Positions 24,024 to 33,717 of a stretch of 33,736 bases of DNA are shown here, piece by piece. The position numbers and the translations under genes are program-made. The stretch is from the NCBI GenBank assembly GCA_023143455.1, contig JAGLHT010000023.1, forward strand, positions 1-33,736, given 5' to 3'. This DNA is from Desulfobacterales bacterium (GTDB taxonomy: Bacteria; Desulfobacterota; Desulfobacteria; Desulfobacterales; Desulfobacteraceae). Below the pieces are notes generated by a model, which was given only the letters and a program-made list of their open reading frames with translations, was not told the DNA's origin and ran no database searches. Numbering within the stretch: position 1 is the first letter of the stretch; each line of letters opens with the position of its first letter.

Positions 24024-25024
24024 TTTGACCCTTTGACAAGGTGATGTAAAACCTTCCGGGACAAGGGTGTATTGAATCTAAAGCTTATCAAATAATCATT
24101 AAAAAGATGGTCACAAAGACCGACAATCCATCCTTTTTTAGTTCCCACAGATTCGTTCTTGCTGTTTTTTAACGTGAGCTTAATAATGGCTTTAGACCCT
24201 AATAGTGAACGCGCATATTCTTGTGTTGATGATTTTATCGTAAAAGAAGCACCGCCAATGGACAAGTCATCAAACGCCCCATGAAATGGTCGCTCGCTGG
24301 GTTTGCCATCGGCTTCTATAAGATGAGCTACAACCGTTCCTTTAACAGGTAGTCTTGGATGTTGACGACGTTCGATGCCTTGCTTTTTAATGACGTCAGC
24401 TGAATTGATTCTCACCAAGCCCTTGCACAGCTCTTGCAATTTTGAGTCAAAGCCCGATAACTTTTCTGTTATATTAGAAAGAGCTTTTTGGTTAATATAG
24501 CTAATATTAGCCTCGGTATCAGCAATAACCGATGTCGTTGCTGTAGAAATTAAAAAAAAGGTTGATAACCCACAAGCTTCTCCTGCGGAGGTTTCCTTTA
24601 AAAAAAATTCACTTGTTTCTGACTTACATATGCTTTTGAGCTTGCCTTGATTGATAAAAAATAGCTTGTCATTAAGTTTGCCCTGTTGAATAATAATTTG
24701 CCCTGGCTTAATATTGATAGTTTTCAGGCTGTAATAAAATTCAATTGCCTCTTCTGGAGAAAACTCTCTATATAGTTTTCTCCAATGTTTTTTATGGCTT
24801 GGGTCAATTGCTTTAAATTTATTTTCTTCTAAAATTTCGCCGGATCTTGTGATTTCATCTAAAGCCATTGAATCGGTCTTAATAAGAGTTTGTCGTAGTT
24901 TCTCTGCTTTATCAAAGTCATTATTCTCAGCAGATTTAACAATAAGCTTAAAAAGAAGTTTAATGGCTTTGTCTCTTTGGCCTGTTTCAACAAGTTCAAG
25001 CACTTGTTTTTCTATAGAAGTCAT
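24020..25024 (-). CDS. Cyclic-nucleotide-binding plus PilZ regulator
   Basis: 334 residues. An N-terminal helical repeat region (1 to about 80) is followed by a cNMP-binding beta-roll at about 90-200 (IKPGQIIIQQGKLNDKLFFI, GEACGLSTFF) and a C-terminal PilZ domain at about 215-325. The PilZ domain has both c-di-GMP signatures, RRQHPR (RxxxR) and DLSIGGA (DxSxxG). There is no helix-turn-helix, so it is not a CRP-type DNA-binding protein. It probably joins a cyclic-nucleotide or similar signal with c-di-GMP and acts on a protein partner. AAGGGCG precedes the start. Its stop codon overlaps that of the convergent AOR-2 gene. Confidence 0.88.
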   Translation of the reverse strand: MTSIEKQVLELVETGQRDKAIKLLFKLIVKSAENNDFDKAEKLRQTLIKTDSMALDEITRSGEILEENKFKAIDPSHKKHWRKLYREFSPEEAIEFYYSLKTINIKPGQIIIQQGKLNDKLFFINQGKLKSICKSETSEFFLKETSAGEACGLSTFFLISTATTSVIADTEANISYINQKALSNITEKLSGFDSKLQELCKGLVRINSADVIKKQGIERRQHPRLPVKGTVVAHLIEADGKPSERPFHGAFDDLSIGGASFTIKSSTQEYARSLLGSKAIIKLTLKNSKNESVGTKKGWIVGLCDHLFNDYLISFRFNTPLSRKVLHHLVKGSN

Positions 25025-25160
25025 ATCGCCCTTTAATAAAAATAAGGTTATTCTTTAATTTAGACATAAAACTGTTTATTGTCAATAGATGTAAAATAAG
25101 CGCCTGTTTAGCCAATAAATAAAACACTTAACTAATAATTTTAAAAAAAGGAGTAAAGCT

Positions 25161-25295
25161 ATGCAGGTTACACGACGGAAGTTTGTTAAGATTTCCGGAG
25201 CTACTGCTGCTATTAAAGAAACATTAAGGTTTGTTCGATCTACAATTCCTATTACAATCAAAATTGAACAGGCACAGGAATGGGTCTTTCATTAG
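25161..25295 (+). pseudogene. Tat signal peptide fused to kinase remnant
   Basis: An ATG at 25161 behind a strong AAAGGAG starts MQVTRRKFVKISGATAA, a twin-arginine signal peptide like those of exported formate dehydrogenase/molybdopterin catalytic subunits. At residue 18 it switches abruptly to [20 protein letters not shown], which is the segment between the phospho-acceptor and ATP domains of hybrid histidine kinases, then ends at a TAG after 44 codons. The next kinase piece continues in another frame. At least two deletions must have joined unrelated genes. The promoter and ribosome site may still work, but the peptide is unlikely to be useful. Confidence 0.7.
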
Positions 25296-25474
25296 TGCAT
25301 GGTCTTATTACTAAAATGGGAGGGAGCATTCAAGTTTTTAGTCAACTTGGTAAAGGCTCTGAGTTTAATGTTTATTTTCCTGTTCTACAGGGTATTCCTA
25401 AAGCAGATAAAATCAAAATAAAAAAATCACTTCAGCGCGGCTCTGAAAAAATACGAGAGGTGTTGGATGAATAG
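25271..25474 (+). pseudogene. Histidine kinase C-terminal remnant
   Basis: From about 25271 the frame reads [20 protein letters not shown] and then [17 protein letters not shown]. This is the G2 box and last strand of a histidine-kinase ATPase domain, followed by a short linker that ends [12 protein letters not shown] where hybrid kinases normally read RG.E.IL.VDDE at the start of a receiver domain. The N and G1 boxes are missing between this piece and the preceding kinase segment, with a frame change. It is a decayed hybrid kinase. The internal ATG at 25280 is not a real start. Confidence 0.75.
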
Positions 25475-25547
25475 AAGAGTTGAAGTCACAATGTGAGATG
25501 GACGAGAGATTACAAAATCGTATTGATAACAATTGTTTTTTTAATAA

Positions 25548-25742
25548 TTAGTCTGTCAATTGTTTTTCAAGTTTTTCCTTATCACCTTTTTTAGTCATAT
25601 ACCGTATTCTTATTAACATGCCTAATGAAATTAAGAATAAAAGGATATCTTGAAGTATCAACTCCATGCGGCTCCCTACTATGATGTTAAGTGTTGCACC
25701 ATAGAATGCCAATACTAAAACAATTATTGCCCAATAAGTCAT
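25548..25742 (-). CDS. Small two-helix membrane protein
   Basis: 64 residues behind a good ribosome site (AGGAGA, 8 bases before the ATG). Two hydrophobic segments (about 3-22 and 28-46) flank one arginine-containing turn, and a basic C-terminal tail is KKGDKEKLEKQ. It has no motif I recognise. Codon use and the ribosome site support a real gene. It stands alone between the kinase remnants and the TCA operon, with a long upstream region of its own. It could be a regulatory membrane peptide or a toxin-like protein; the sequence does not decide. Confidence 0.55.
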   Translation of the reverse strand: MTYWAIIVLVLAFYGATLNIIVGSRMELILQDILLFLISLGMLIRIRYMTKKGDKEKLEKQLTD

Positions 25743-26205
25743 GATTATTTCTCCTATATTTATTGATTATAACATTATAAAAACAGTTCTTGATTTTTTT
25801 GGAATATTACCTTGGAAAAATAATTTTCACTATAATTATTTTTCACCATATTGAAAAGGTAATGTAATTATAACAGAATGTCAATCAAAATACCAAAATA
25901 GAGCATTAGACAGAGATATACCTCTATAGTTATTTGAACCATTTAATTTTTTATTTTACTGACTTTTTTGAATTAAAAAACATTGACACACCAATTCCTA
26001 TGTGACAAATTAGTTGTATTCAAAAGGACTCATCGAATTAAACGAATTTTGAATGGTCTTTGAAGCGAGCACCATGATCATAGATCAGACCGCAGACCTA
26101 AGAGATATGACTCTGTGGCCATGGAAATTCTTACTAGATTGACACAGAGGGGAATTTAAGTCTTAATACAGTGTTTGGTTTATACTCCGGCTTTGAGTGA
26201 TAGTA
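25743..26205. other. 463-bp intergenic region with nested palindrome
   Basis: This gap lies 5' of the 64-residue gene and 3' of the TCA operon. A nested inverted repeat is present: ATTACCTT (25806-25813) with AAGGTAAT (25856-25863) outside, and GAAAAATAATT (25815-25825) with AATTATTTTTC (25834-25844) inside. It may be an operator, a terminator for the operon or a small structured RNA. On the minus strand TATAAT sequences occur just before the small gene, without a good -35. I found no convincing coding remnant, and no clear U-tract terminator directly after fum. Confidence 0.4.
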
Positions 26206-27822
26206 TTAAAGATCAGCGTAAAAATCGTTTCCTTTATCATCAACTATGATAAATGCTGGAAAATCCTCAACTGTAATCATAAAGACTGCTTCCATACCAA
26301 GTTCTTCATATTCCATTAGTTCAACTTTTTTAATGCAATCATGTCCGAGTCTTGCTGCAGGACCACCTGGAGAGCCAAGGTAGAATCCTTTATATTTTTT
26401 GCAGGAGTCAGTGACTATTTGAGATCGGTTGCCTTTGGCAAGCATGATCATTGAAGCTTTTTGCTCCTGGAAAACCGGAACATAGGGATCCATTCTTCCT
26501 GCTGTTGTGGGACCAAATGACCCGGAAGCCTGTCCTTCAGGTGTTTTTGCAGGTCCTGCATAATATATTACATGGTTTCTAAGATAATCAGGCAAACCTT
26601 TTCCATTATCTAAAAGCTCTTGGAACTTTGAATGTGCCATATCCCTTGCAACTATTATTTTTCCTGAAAGCATTAGGCGGGTTGATACAGGGTGTTTTGA
26701 AAGTTCTGCCCTAATATCATCCATGGGTTTATTAAGGTCTATATTAACAGCAGCAGCCATCTCTGGTTCTTTTGCTGGCAAGTACTTTGAAGGATTAGTT
26801 TCAAGTTTTTCTAAGAAAAGCCCTTGCTTATTTATTTTTGCTTTTATCTGGCGGTCAGCAGAGCAACTTACTCCTATACCGATGGGGCAGGATGCACCAT
26901 GGCGGGGAAGCCTTATGACCCTTACATCAAGGGCAAAGTGTTTACCACCAAATTGAGCACCTAATCCTAAACCAAATGCTTTTTGTTGAACTTTTTCTTC
27001 GAGTTCTTTGTCTCTGAAAGCATGGCCTGTTTCATCTCCTTTTAAAGGAAGCGAATCAAGATAACGTGCAGAGGCAAGCTTTACAGTTTTTAAGTTTAGT
27101 TCTGCTGATGTGCCACCAATAACAAAGGCAATGTAATATGGTGGGCATGCTGCAGTTCCAATGGCCAGCATTTTCTCTGTCATAAAATCAATAAGACTTT
27201 TTTCAGAATTTAACACAGCTTTTGTCATCTGAAAAAGAGCGGTCTTGTTAGCAGAACCACCACCTTTTGCCATGAATAAAAACTTGTATTCATCACCTCC
27301 TACTGCACTGATGTCTATCTGTGCCGGAAGATTACATTTAGTATTTTGTTCGTTATACATTGTTAAAGGTGCATTTTGTGAATATCGCAGGTAATTTTTA
27401 GTGTATGCATTAAAGGCACCTTTTGCCAGCATTTCTTCATCATCTGTATCTGTAAAGATGCGTTGCCCTTTTTTAGCATGGACAATTGCAGTGCCGGTAT
27501 CCTGACACATGGGATATACCATGCCTGCTGAGATAACAGCGTTTTTCAAAAGTTCTAAAGCAATATACCTGTCGTTATCAGAAGATTCAGTATCATCAAT
27601 AATGCCTTTAAGCTTTTTTAGATGATCCTCTCGGTAAAGATGGGCAACATCTTTAAATGCTTGTTCACTCAGGTAAGTCAGAGCCTCAGGACTTACTTTC
27701 AGAATTTCTTTTCCTTCAAAATTTTCTGTTGAGACAAATTTATCGGATAGAAGTCGATACTCTGTAGTTTCCTCTGAATTTTTATCCAAAGGAAACATGG
27801 TTGTATATTTAAATTCAGTCAT
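26206..27822 (-). CDS. fumA: Class I fumarate hydratase (single-chain)
   Basis: 538 residues, the fused alpha-beta form of the [4Fe-4S] fumarase used by anaerobes. Cluster cysteines are visible in YPMCQDTGT, in GTAACPPYY and in [11 protein letters not shown]. The C-terminal beta-type part (from about 355) has [13 protein letters not shown] and [16 protein letters not shown] with the catalytic-loop pattern. It interconverts fumarate and malate in the cytoplasm and its cluster is oxygen-sensitive. It is last in sucCD-sdhCAB-fum, 4 bp after the sdhB stop. I see nothing abnormal in it. Confidence 0.95.
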   Translation of the reverse strand: MTEFKYTTMFPLDKNSEETTEYRLLSDKFVSTENFEGKEILKVSPEALTYLSEQAFKDVAHLYREDHLKKLKGIIDDTESSDNDRYIALELLKNAVISAGMVYPMCQDTGTAIVHAKKGQRIFTDTDDEEMLAKGAFNAYTKNYLRYSQNAPLTMYNEQNTKCNLPAQIDISAVGGDEYKFLFMAKGGGSANKTALFQMTKAVLNSEKSLIDFMTEKMLAIGTAACPPYYIAFVIGGTSAELNLKTVKLASARYLDSLPLKGDETGHAFRDKELEEKVQQKAFGLGLGAQFGGKHFALDVRVIRLPRHGASCPIGIGVSCSADRQIKAKINKQGLFLEKLETNPSKYLPAKEPEMAAAVNIDLNKPMDDIRAELSKHPVSTRLMLSGKIIVARDMAHSKFQELLDNGKGLPDYLRNHVIYYAGPAKTPEGQASGSFGPTTAGRMDPYVPVFQEQKASMIMLAKGNRSQIVTDSCKKYKGFYLGSPGGPAARLGHDCIKKVELMEYEELGMEAVFMITVEDFPAFIIVDDKGNDFYADL

Positions 27823-27826
27823 TTTA

Positions 27827-28564
27827 TTATTTCCCCAGTGCCATCTTACGTCTTAGATATGCAATCTGAGTTTGATGGGGCAGGTCTTTTGGACAATAAT
27901 CTTCGCATCCAAGCAAGGTCATACAACCAAACACACCATCATCATCACCTATGATTTCATAGAATTCTTCACCGGTGCGCTTGTCTCTTGGATCAACAGC
28001 ATATCTTGCAAGCCTCATAAATCCTACAGCACCAAGAAAATCATCTCTCATTCTTTTAGTGGCGCAGGCAGAAAGGCAAAGACCACATTCCACGCACCTT
28101 TCGAGCTCATAGATTTCATCAGCTATTTCAGGTTCCATGCGTTCTTCAAGTCTTGTCAGGTCAACATCTTCAGCTTCTTGGTCATGTATCCATGATTCAA
28201 CTCTTTCACTCATTTGTCGCATTACTTTACCTGTGTCAACAGAAAGATCACCAATAAGTTCAAACCCCGGAAGAGGTAAAAGCGTTATTACTCCTTTGGG
28301 ATAGTTGGCTGTAAGAGTTCTGCATGCAAGTTTTGGTTCGCCGTTTATTATCATGCCGCAGGAGCCGCATATCCCGGCTCTGCAAACAAAATCAAATTGA
28401 ATAGAAGGGTCCTGCTCTTCTCTGATCTCATTTAACGCAATAAATATTGTCATTCCTGGAGCTTCAGTCACCTGATATTTTTCCATCTTGGGCGTATCGC
28501 CCTTTATTAGAGGATTATATCGTAATATTTCAAATATAAGAGTTCTGTTTTGTTCGTTGTTCAT
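27827..28564 (-). CDS. sdhB: Succinate dehydrogenase/fumarate reductase iron-sulfur subunit
   Basis: 245 residues with the standard three clusters: [2Fe-2S] from [11 protein letters not shown] plus a later cysteine in EPKLAC; [4Fe-4S] [11 protein letters not shown]; and [3Fe-4S] [12 protein letters not shown] closing the second ferredoxin motif. It passes electrons between the FAD of SdhA and the haems of SdhC on the inner face of the membrane. Its ATG overlaps the sdhA stop by one base (TAATG), so translation is coupled. The order C-A-B and the single membrane subunit match the Wolinella/Desulfobacterota type B enzymes. Confidence 0.95.
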   Translation of the reverse strand: MNNEQNRTLIFEILRYNPLIKGDTPKMEKYQVTEAPGMTIFIALNEIREEQDPSIQFDFVCRAGICGSCGMIINGEPKLACRTLTANYPKGVITLLPLPGFELIGDLSVDTGKVMRQMSERVESWIHDQEAEDVDLTRLEERMEPEIADEIYELERCVECGLCLSACATKRMRDDFLGAVGFMRLARYAVDPRDKRTGEEFYEIIGDDDGVFGCMTLLGCEDYCPKDLPHQTQIAYLRRKMALGK

Positions 28565-30534
28565 TATTTAAACCCCCTGCCTACTCGTTCGTTTTTGCCT
28601 TGATATCTTTCAGGAACCTCTACTGGATTGATAAGCTCCTGAGTTTGTATTCTGTCTATGCCAGGATTATCTTTTAAAATTTGCTCAATTTCTTTTTCTC
28701 TTTTTTCAGTGTCAGGATGGGCAATGGTTTGATCATCACCATATCCTCTGGATGCCGGAGGCATTTCCATTTTCATAATATCGAGAGGTTCATACTCAAT
28801 TTCCGGCAGATCAGTATTTTCATCTTTCCAATATGCAAGAGTTCTTTTTAACCAGTTTTTATCGTCACGCTGGGGAAAATCTTCCCTTGAATGAGCTCCT
28901 CGGCTTTCTTTTCTTAAGAGAGCCCCATAGGCCACACACTGGGCAAGTTTTATCATTTTTGGAACACGAATTGCCTCAACAAGCTCTGGATTTGAAGAAC
29001 TTATTCTATTTCTTAAAGCTATATTCTTTGCTTTTTTGTTTAACACTTTAAGTTCTTCAACAGCCTTTGTAAGATCATCATGATTTCTAAAGATACCAAC
29101 TTTATCCATCATAATCTTTTGCATTTCTTTTTTGAGTTTAAAAGGGTTTTCTCCACGCTCTCTGTTGAGAAGATCTGAAATTTTGACTCTTTCCTGTTCA
29201 AGAAAAGAGTCAATGGTTTTTGTGTCTATTTTTAATGGAGTATCAGCACAGTAATCTGCAACATACTCACCAACAAGCATGCCTGCTACAACTGTTTCTG
29301 CAACTGAGTTGCCACCAAGTCTGTTAAATCCATGCATATCCCAGCATGCTGCTTCTCCGACTGAGAATAGCCCTTTAAGTCCGATGCTTTCGCCTTTAAA
29401 GTTTGTTTTTACTCCGCCCATGGAATAATGCTGTGTTGGTCGTACAGGAATGTATTCTTTAACAGGATCAATCCCAAGAAAATATTGACAAATTTCATCA
29501 ACTTCTCTTAAGTTTTTTCTGATATGTTTTTCGCCAAGCAAAGTTATGTCAAGCCACAAATGGTCTCCATATCTCGAAGGAACACCTTTGCCTTTTCTCA
29601 TATGTTCAATCATACGACGGGATACAACATCTCTTGAGGCAAGCTCTTTTTTATCAGGCTCATAATCAGGCATAAATCTGTATCCATCCTTATCAAGCAA
29701 AAGTCCTCCATCTCCGCGACAGCCTTCAGTTGTAAGAATACCAACCGGAACTATTGCAGTAGGATGAAATTGAACAGCTTCCATATTTCCTAGAGGCGCA
29801 AGACCTGTTTCCAGAGCAATTGCTGTGCCTATGCCTTCAGAAATAACAGCATTGGTTGTAACAGAATAAAGCCTGCCATAACCGCCTGTGGCAATTGTGG
29901 TTGCTTTTGCAACATACGCAATAAGTTGTCCTGTGATAAGCTCTCTTACAATAGCGCCTTTGCAAACACCGTCTTCATGGATAAGTGCAACAGCTTCTTT
30001 TCTTTCATGGACAGGAATTTTGAGCTTAATTGCTTTGTTATCCATTGCATAAAGCATTGTATGACCTGTTCCATCAGAGGTATAACAGGTTCTCCACTTT
30101 TTTGTGCCGCCAAAATCCCGGGAATTAATAAGGCCGTGGGCTTCATCGCTCTCAGTTATTGTGACTTTTTCGCCATTTATTACAACCTGTCTGTCACCCC
30201 TTTGTACTCTGCTCCATGGAACTCCCCATGCGGCGAGTTGACGGATTGCTTTAGGTGCTGTGTTAACAAAGGCTCTTGCAACATCCTGGTCACAACCCCA
30301 GTCACTCCCCCTTACTGTATCTCCAAAATGCACATCTTCATCATCCCCTACGCCCTTTACAGATGCTCCAAGGCTTGCCTGCATACCGCCCTGTGCTGCT
30401 GCTGAATGGGATCTTTTAGCAGGGATTAAAGAAAGAACAATGGTATCATATCCTCTTTGTTTTGCTGCTATGGCAACCCTGAGTCCTGCCAGACCTCCGC
30501 CTATAACAAGTGAGTCAGTATATATAACTTTCAT
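28564..30534 (-). CDS. sdhA: Succinate dehydrogenase/fumarate reductase flavoprotein
   Basis: The start is taken as the ATG at 30534, with AAGGGG 6 bases upstream, rather than the TTG directly before it. The 656 residues carry the FAD dinucleotide motif [10 protein letters not shown], the covalent-FAD histidine in [10 protein letters not shown] (residue 43), the active-site HPTAIVP and [11 protein letters not shown] segments, and the capping and helical domains. It oxidises succinate to fumarate, or the reverse, and hands electrons to SdhB. It begins 3 bases after the sdhC stop and overlaps sdhB by one base. Whether it runs as dehydrogenase or reductase cannot be read from the sequence; the sucCD/fum context favours oxidative use. 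Confidence 0.95.
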   Translation of the reverse strand: MKVIYTDSLVIGGGLAGLRVAIAAKQRGYDTIVLSLIPAKRSHSAAAQGGMQASLGASVKGVGDDEDVHFGDTVRGSDWGCDQDVARAFVNTAPKAIRQLAAWGVPWSRVQRGDRQVVINGEKVTITESDEAHGLINSRDFGGTKKWRTCYTSDGTGHTMLYAMDNKAIKLKIPVHERKEAVALIHEDGVCKGAIVRELITGQLIAYVAKATTIATGGYGRLYSVTTNAVISEGIGTAIALETGLAPLGNMEAVQFHPTAIVPVGILTTEGCRGDGGLLLDKDGYRFMPDYEPDKKELASRDVVSRRMIEHMRKGKGVPSRYGDHLWLDITLLGEKHIRKNLREVDEICQYFLGIDPVKEYIPVRPTQHYSMGGVKTNFKGESIGLKGLFSVGEAACWDMHGFNRLGGNSVAETVVAGMLVGEYVADYCADTPLKIDTKTIDSFLEQERVKISDLLNRERGENPFKLKKEMQKIMMDKVGIFRNHDDLTKAVEELKVLNKKAKNIALRNRISSSNPELVEAIRVPKMIKLAQCVAYGALLRKESRGAHSREDFPQRDDKNWLKRTLAYWKDENTDLPEIEYEPLDIMKMEMPPASRGYGDDQTIAHPDTEKREKEIEQILKDNPGIDRIQTQELINPVEVPERYQGKNERVGRGFK

Positions 30535-30537
30535 CAA

Positions 30538-31305
30538 TTACCCCTTAAGATATTGTTGTGTAATAGTCGTTGAAATTTTTGCTGTGCTATCATTTGGGTT
30601 TGTATCTTTATGTTTTACACCAATCAGAATAAACACAATCAAAGAGAGAATACCCAGCACAAGAAAAAAAGCTGTTAAAGTTTTTTTCAATTTTTTCAAA
30701 TTTGCTCTGGATTTTTTTGCATCTTTGCCTGCTAACCAGCCCCATTTCATACATAGCCTGTAAAGTCCTATAGCTCCATGATATTCTACTGCAACAAGTA
30801 AAATAAGATATAAAGGCCACATGCTGGAGACCACAACCCTTTTAGCTGAAATATAAGGGTCTATCTCAGGATGTGTAAGCATTATATAAAGATGCACTGA
30901 GCCTGCAAAAAACATGATAAAGCCGGTTAATACCTGATAAAACCAAAGGTTTGTATCTTCATGGTTTAAAAGTTTCATCTGTGATCTTACAGCTTTATAT
31001 TGTTTATATGAGCTTGGAAATTTTCGCATTCCCAACCCTGCATGCAGTATAAATAAAGAGAACACACCAAGTACAGCAAAAACAACTGCAATAGGGTATC
31101 CCTCTCCTGTTGGTGACAGAAAAGAAAGTTCCATCATATTTGCTACAAATTTAAAAGAACCAGCTCCCAGCAGGATACTTGAAATAAGGAGCATGTGAAC
31201 CCACATAAAAAGTCCCAATACAAGACCTGTTCCACTCTGGGTAATGTCAAGCCATGCAGGTATTCTGCTCTTTTTTGTTTTGTTATCTAAAACCAGATTT
31301 TCCAT
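30538..31305 (-). CDS. sdhC: Di-haem cytochrome b membrane subunit of SDH/FRD
   Basis: 255 residues, five membrane helices, matching Wolinella FrdC (256 residues) in length and layout. Four haem-ligand histidines fall at H37, H88, H138 and H176, against H44/H93/H143/H182 in Wolinella. The Glu two residues before the last ligand (E174, equal to E180 of the 'E-pathway') and E59 (aligned with quinol-site E66) are both kept. It transfers electrons between SdhB and menaquinone across the membrane. GGAGG precedes the start; it lies 28 bp after sucD. There is no separate sdhD, as expected for type B. Confidence 0.93.
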   Translation of the reverse strand: MENLVLDNKTKKSRIPAWLDITQSGTGLVLGLFMWVHMLLISSILLGAGSFKFVANMMELSFLSPTGEGYPIAVVFAVLGVFSLFILHAGLGMRKFPSSYKQYKAVRSQMKLLNHEDTNLWFYQVLTGFIMFFAGSVHLYIMLTHPEIDPYISAKRVVVSSMWPLYLILLVAVEYHGAIGLYRLCMKWGWLAGKDAKKSRANLKKLKKTLTAFFLVLGILSLIVFILIGVKHKDTNPNDSTAKISTTITQQYLKG

Positions 31306-31333
31306 TTGTCCTCCTGATTACTTTATGAAAAAA

Positions 31334-32200
31334 TTAAAAAACTTTTCTACAGAGTTGTCCTATTGTGCCTAAATTTTCACATACAGCAATTCCATTTTTT
31401 TGTAAGGATTCAATTTTTGCTTTACCGGTTCCGCTGCCTCCGCTGATAATTGCACCGGCATGTCCCATTCGACGTCCCGGAGGAGCTGTAAGACCTGCTA
31501 TAAATCCTACAACAGGTTTTGTCACATGCGCCTTAATATATTCAGCTGCTTTTTCTTCTGCATTTCCACCAATCTCTCCAACCATAACTATGGCATGGGT
31601 TTCAGGATCATTTTCAAAGGCTTCTAATGTGTCTATAAAATTTGTTCCATTAACAGGATCGCCTCCGATTCCAATGCAGGTGGATTGACCCATGCCATTC
31701 TTTGTAAGCTGGTCTACGACCTCATAGGTCAAAGTACCTGATCTTGAAACAACGCCTACGTTGCCTTTTTTATGAATATTGCCCGGCATAATTCCTATCT
31801 TGGTTTCACCGGGTGTTATAATCCCCGGACAGTTTGGCCCTATAAGTCTGCACTTTTTTGTGGCAAGTAAATTTTTAACTTTAACCATATCAAGTATTGG
31901 TATACCTTCGGTTATTGCTACAATCAGGTCAATGCCTGCGTCAATTGCTTCCAAAATTGCGTCCGCACCTAGTAGGGGAGGTACAAAGATCAGGCTTGCA
32001 TTGGCACCAGTTTGCTTAACAGCATCTTTAACTGTATTAAATACCGGAATTGAGTTAACATTTTGTCCTCCCTTACCCGGAGTTACGCCTGCCACTACAT
32101 TAGTCCCATATTTAACACATTGTTCTGTATGAAACTTACCTTCTTTTCCTGTGATCCCCTGAACAAGAAGTTTTGTATTCTTATCTGCAAATATACTCAA
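31334..32200 (-). CDS. sucD: Succinyl-CoA synthetase alpha subunit
   Basis: 288 residues, full length. The N-terminal CoA-binding Rossmann fold has [15 protein letters not shown] and the CoA-ligase signature [12 protein letters not shown]. The phosphorylated histidine is H247 in [11 protein letters not shown], one position from E. coli H246. With SucC it interconverts succinyl-CoA and succinate with ATP or GTP formation. The start codon is TTG (32200-32198) behind GGAGG at 8-base spacing; no ATG lies nearby, so the weak start is probably genuine. It lies 14 bp after sucC. Confidence 0.96.
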   Translation of the reverse strand: MSIFADKNTKLLVQGITGKEGKFHTEQCVKYGTNVVAGVTPGKGGQNVNSIPVFNTVKDAVKQTGANASLIFVPPLLGADAILEAIDAGIDLIVAITEGIPILDMVKVKNLLATKKCRLIGPNCPGIITPGETKIGIMPGNIHKKGNVGVVSRSGTLTYEVVDQLTKNGMGQSTCIGIGGDPVNGTNFIDTLEAFENDPETHAIVMVGEIGGNAEEKAAEYIKAHVTKPVVGFIAGLTAPPGRRMGHAGAIISGGSGTGKAKIESLQKNGIAVCENLGTIGQLCRKVF

Positions 32201-32214
32201 AGTAATATCCTCCT

Positions 32215-33375
32215 TTATTTAACAGTAGCTGCAATTTTTTGAGCAGCATCAGCAAGATCAAAAGCACTTGTTAATTCAAGACCAGAATTTGCAAGTATCT
32301 CTTTTCCTTTTTCAACATTTGTGCCTTCCATGCGAACAATGACCGGAATATTAATGCCTGTCTTTTTTGCAGCCTCAACAATCCCTTCAGCAAAAATATC
32401 ACACCTTAAAATACCGCCAAAGATGTTTATTAATACCGCCTTAACTTTTTTATCTGCAAGGATAATCCTAAAGGCATTTTCAACCATTTCTGCTGTGGCT
32501 CCTCCTCCAACATCCATAAAGTTGGCAGGCTCAGCTCCTGCAAGCTTTATTATGTCCATGGTTGCCATAGCAAGCCCTGCGCCATTTACAATATTTCCAA
32601 CATTTCCATCAAGGTTGATATAATTAAGATTGAATTTTGAAGCTTCAACTTCCAGAGGATCTTCTTCATCAAGGTCTCTTAACTCCACAAGCTCTTTATG
32701 TCTTCCAAGGGCGTTTGAATCAAAATCAACTTTGGCATCAAGGGCTAATACCCTTTCATCAGAAGTTAAAATCAAAGGATTGATTTCAAGCATTGAACAA
32801 TCCTTTTGTATAAAAAGATCATAAAAACCCTTGAGCATAATGCCAAATTCTTTCATTGCATTTTTGGGAATATTAAGTCCAAATGCAACTTCTCTCAGCT
32901 GATATCCTGATATTCCCATCATTGGATCAACATACACTTTGATGATTTTTTCAGGAGTTTTTTCTGCAACCTCTTCAATATTCATTCCACCTTCAGTGCT
33001 TGCCATAATAACAATTTTGGCTGTTTCTCTGTCAACAAGAAGGCTTAGATAAAGTTCTCTTTCAATGTTCTGCCCTGCTTCAATAAGAAGTTTTTTTACT
33101 TCTTTGCCCTGGGTGCCTGTCTGATGCGTAACAAGGGTCATGCCTAAAATTTCATCAGCAAATTGCATTGCTTCTTTTTCAGATGAGGCAAGCTTTACCC
33201 CACCACCTTTTCCACGACCGCCTGCATGAATTTGCGCTTTTACAACAATTGGAAAGCTTGAAAATTTCTTAATGTTTTCCAAAGCTTCCTGTTTTGAAAA
33301 TGCAACATATCCTTCAGGTACAGGAATATTATATTCCCTGAACAATTGTTTAGCCTGATATTCATGTATTTTCAT
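32215..33375 (-). CDS. sucC: Succinyl-CoA synthetase beta subunit
   Basis: 386 residues, typical length (E. coli 388). It opens [20 protein letters not shown], and has the ATP-grasp segment [20 protein letters not shown], the LEINPLI motif and the C-terminal flavodoxin-like part with [13 protein letters not shown] and [11 protein letters not shown]. It supplies nucleotide and succinate binding for the SucCD enzyme. It is first in the TCA operon. AAGGAAG lies just before the ATG, and a near-consensus promoter is centred about 55 bases upstream. Confidence 0.96.
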   Translation of the reverse strand: MKIHEYQAKQLFREYNIPVPEGYVAFSKQEALENIKKFSSFPIVVKAQIHAGGRGKGGGVKLASSEKEAMQFADEILGMTLVTHQTGTQGKEVKKLLIEAGQNIERELYLSLLVDRETAKIVIMASTEGGMNIEEVAEKTPEKIIKVYVDPMMGISGYQLREVAFGLNIPKNAMKEFGIMLKGFYDLFIQKDCSMLEINPLILTSDERVLALDAKVDFDSNALGRHKELVELRDLDEEDPLEVEASKFNLNYINLDGNVGNIVNGAGLAMATMDIIKLAGAEPANFMDVGGGATAEMVENAFRIILADKKVKAVLINIFGGILRCDIFAEGIVEAAKKTGINIPVIVRMEGTNVEKGKEILANSGLELTSAFDLADAAQKIAATVK

Positions 33376-33416
33376 GTTACTTCCTTATAATTTTAAACTA
33401 TTTATGCACATAAGAT

Positions 33417-33445
33417 TTTATATCAGACCGCCTTTTTTTTTTCAA
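33417..33445 (-). promoter_or_regulatory. Sigma-70-type promoter of sucCD-sdhCAB-fum
   Basis: On the minus strand TTGAAA (33445-33440) and TATAAA (33422-33417) are separated by exactly 17 bases that begin with an A-tract. Each hexamer is one base from consensus. Transcription would start about 35 bases before the sucC ATG. This is the best promoter-like match I noticed in the window, fitting a strongly expressed central-metabolism operon. Confidence 0.7.
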
Positions 33446-33717
33446 CTTTTCAATCATAAATCAGCTTGACAAAAACATACCTCTTTCAATAAATACATCG
33501 ATCTTGCCATGAAATCGAGAAAGCAAAGCTATACCTTAAAAATCTTTCCTCAATCTAATATCAAATTGCAATAAATTACCATATGTATGATATCCATCAG
33601 TTAATATCGTTAAAAAGTTAATGATATGCAGACAAAAAATCCCAAAAGATGTAATATGAAATGTTAAATAAAATTATATCAATGAATGATATATAGAAAC
33701 TATGGAATTACTTGTTC

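Noticed and set aside
26050-26160. Transposase or gene remnant in the gap after fum
   Set aside because: A short plus-strand frame exists near 26072 but matches no family I know and has no other support.
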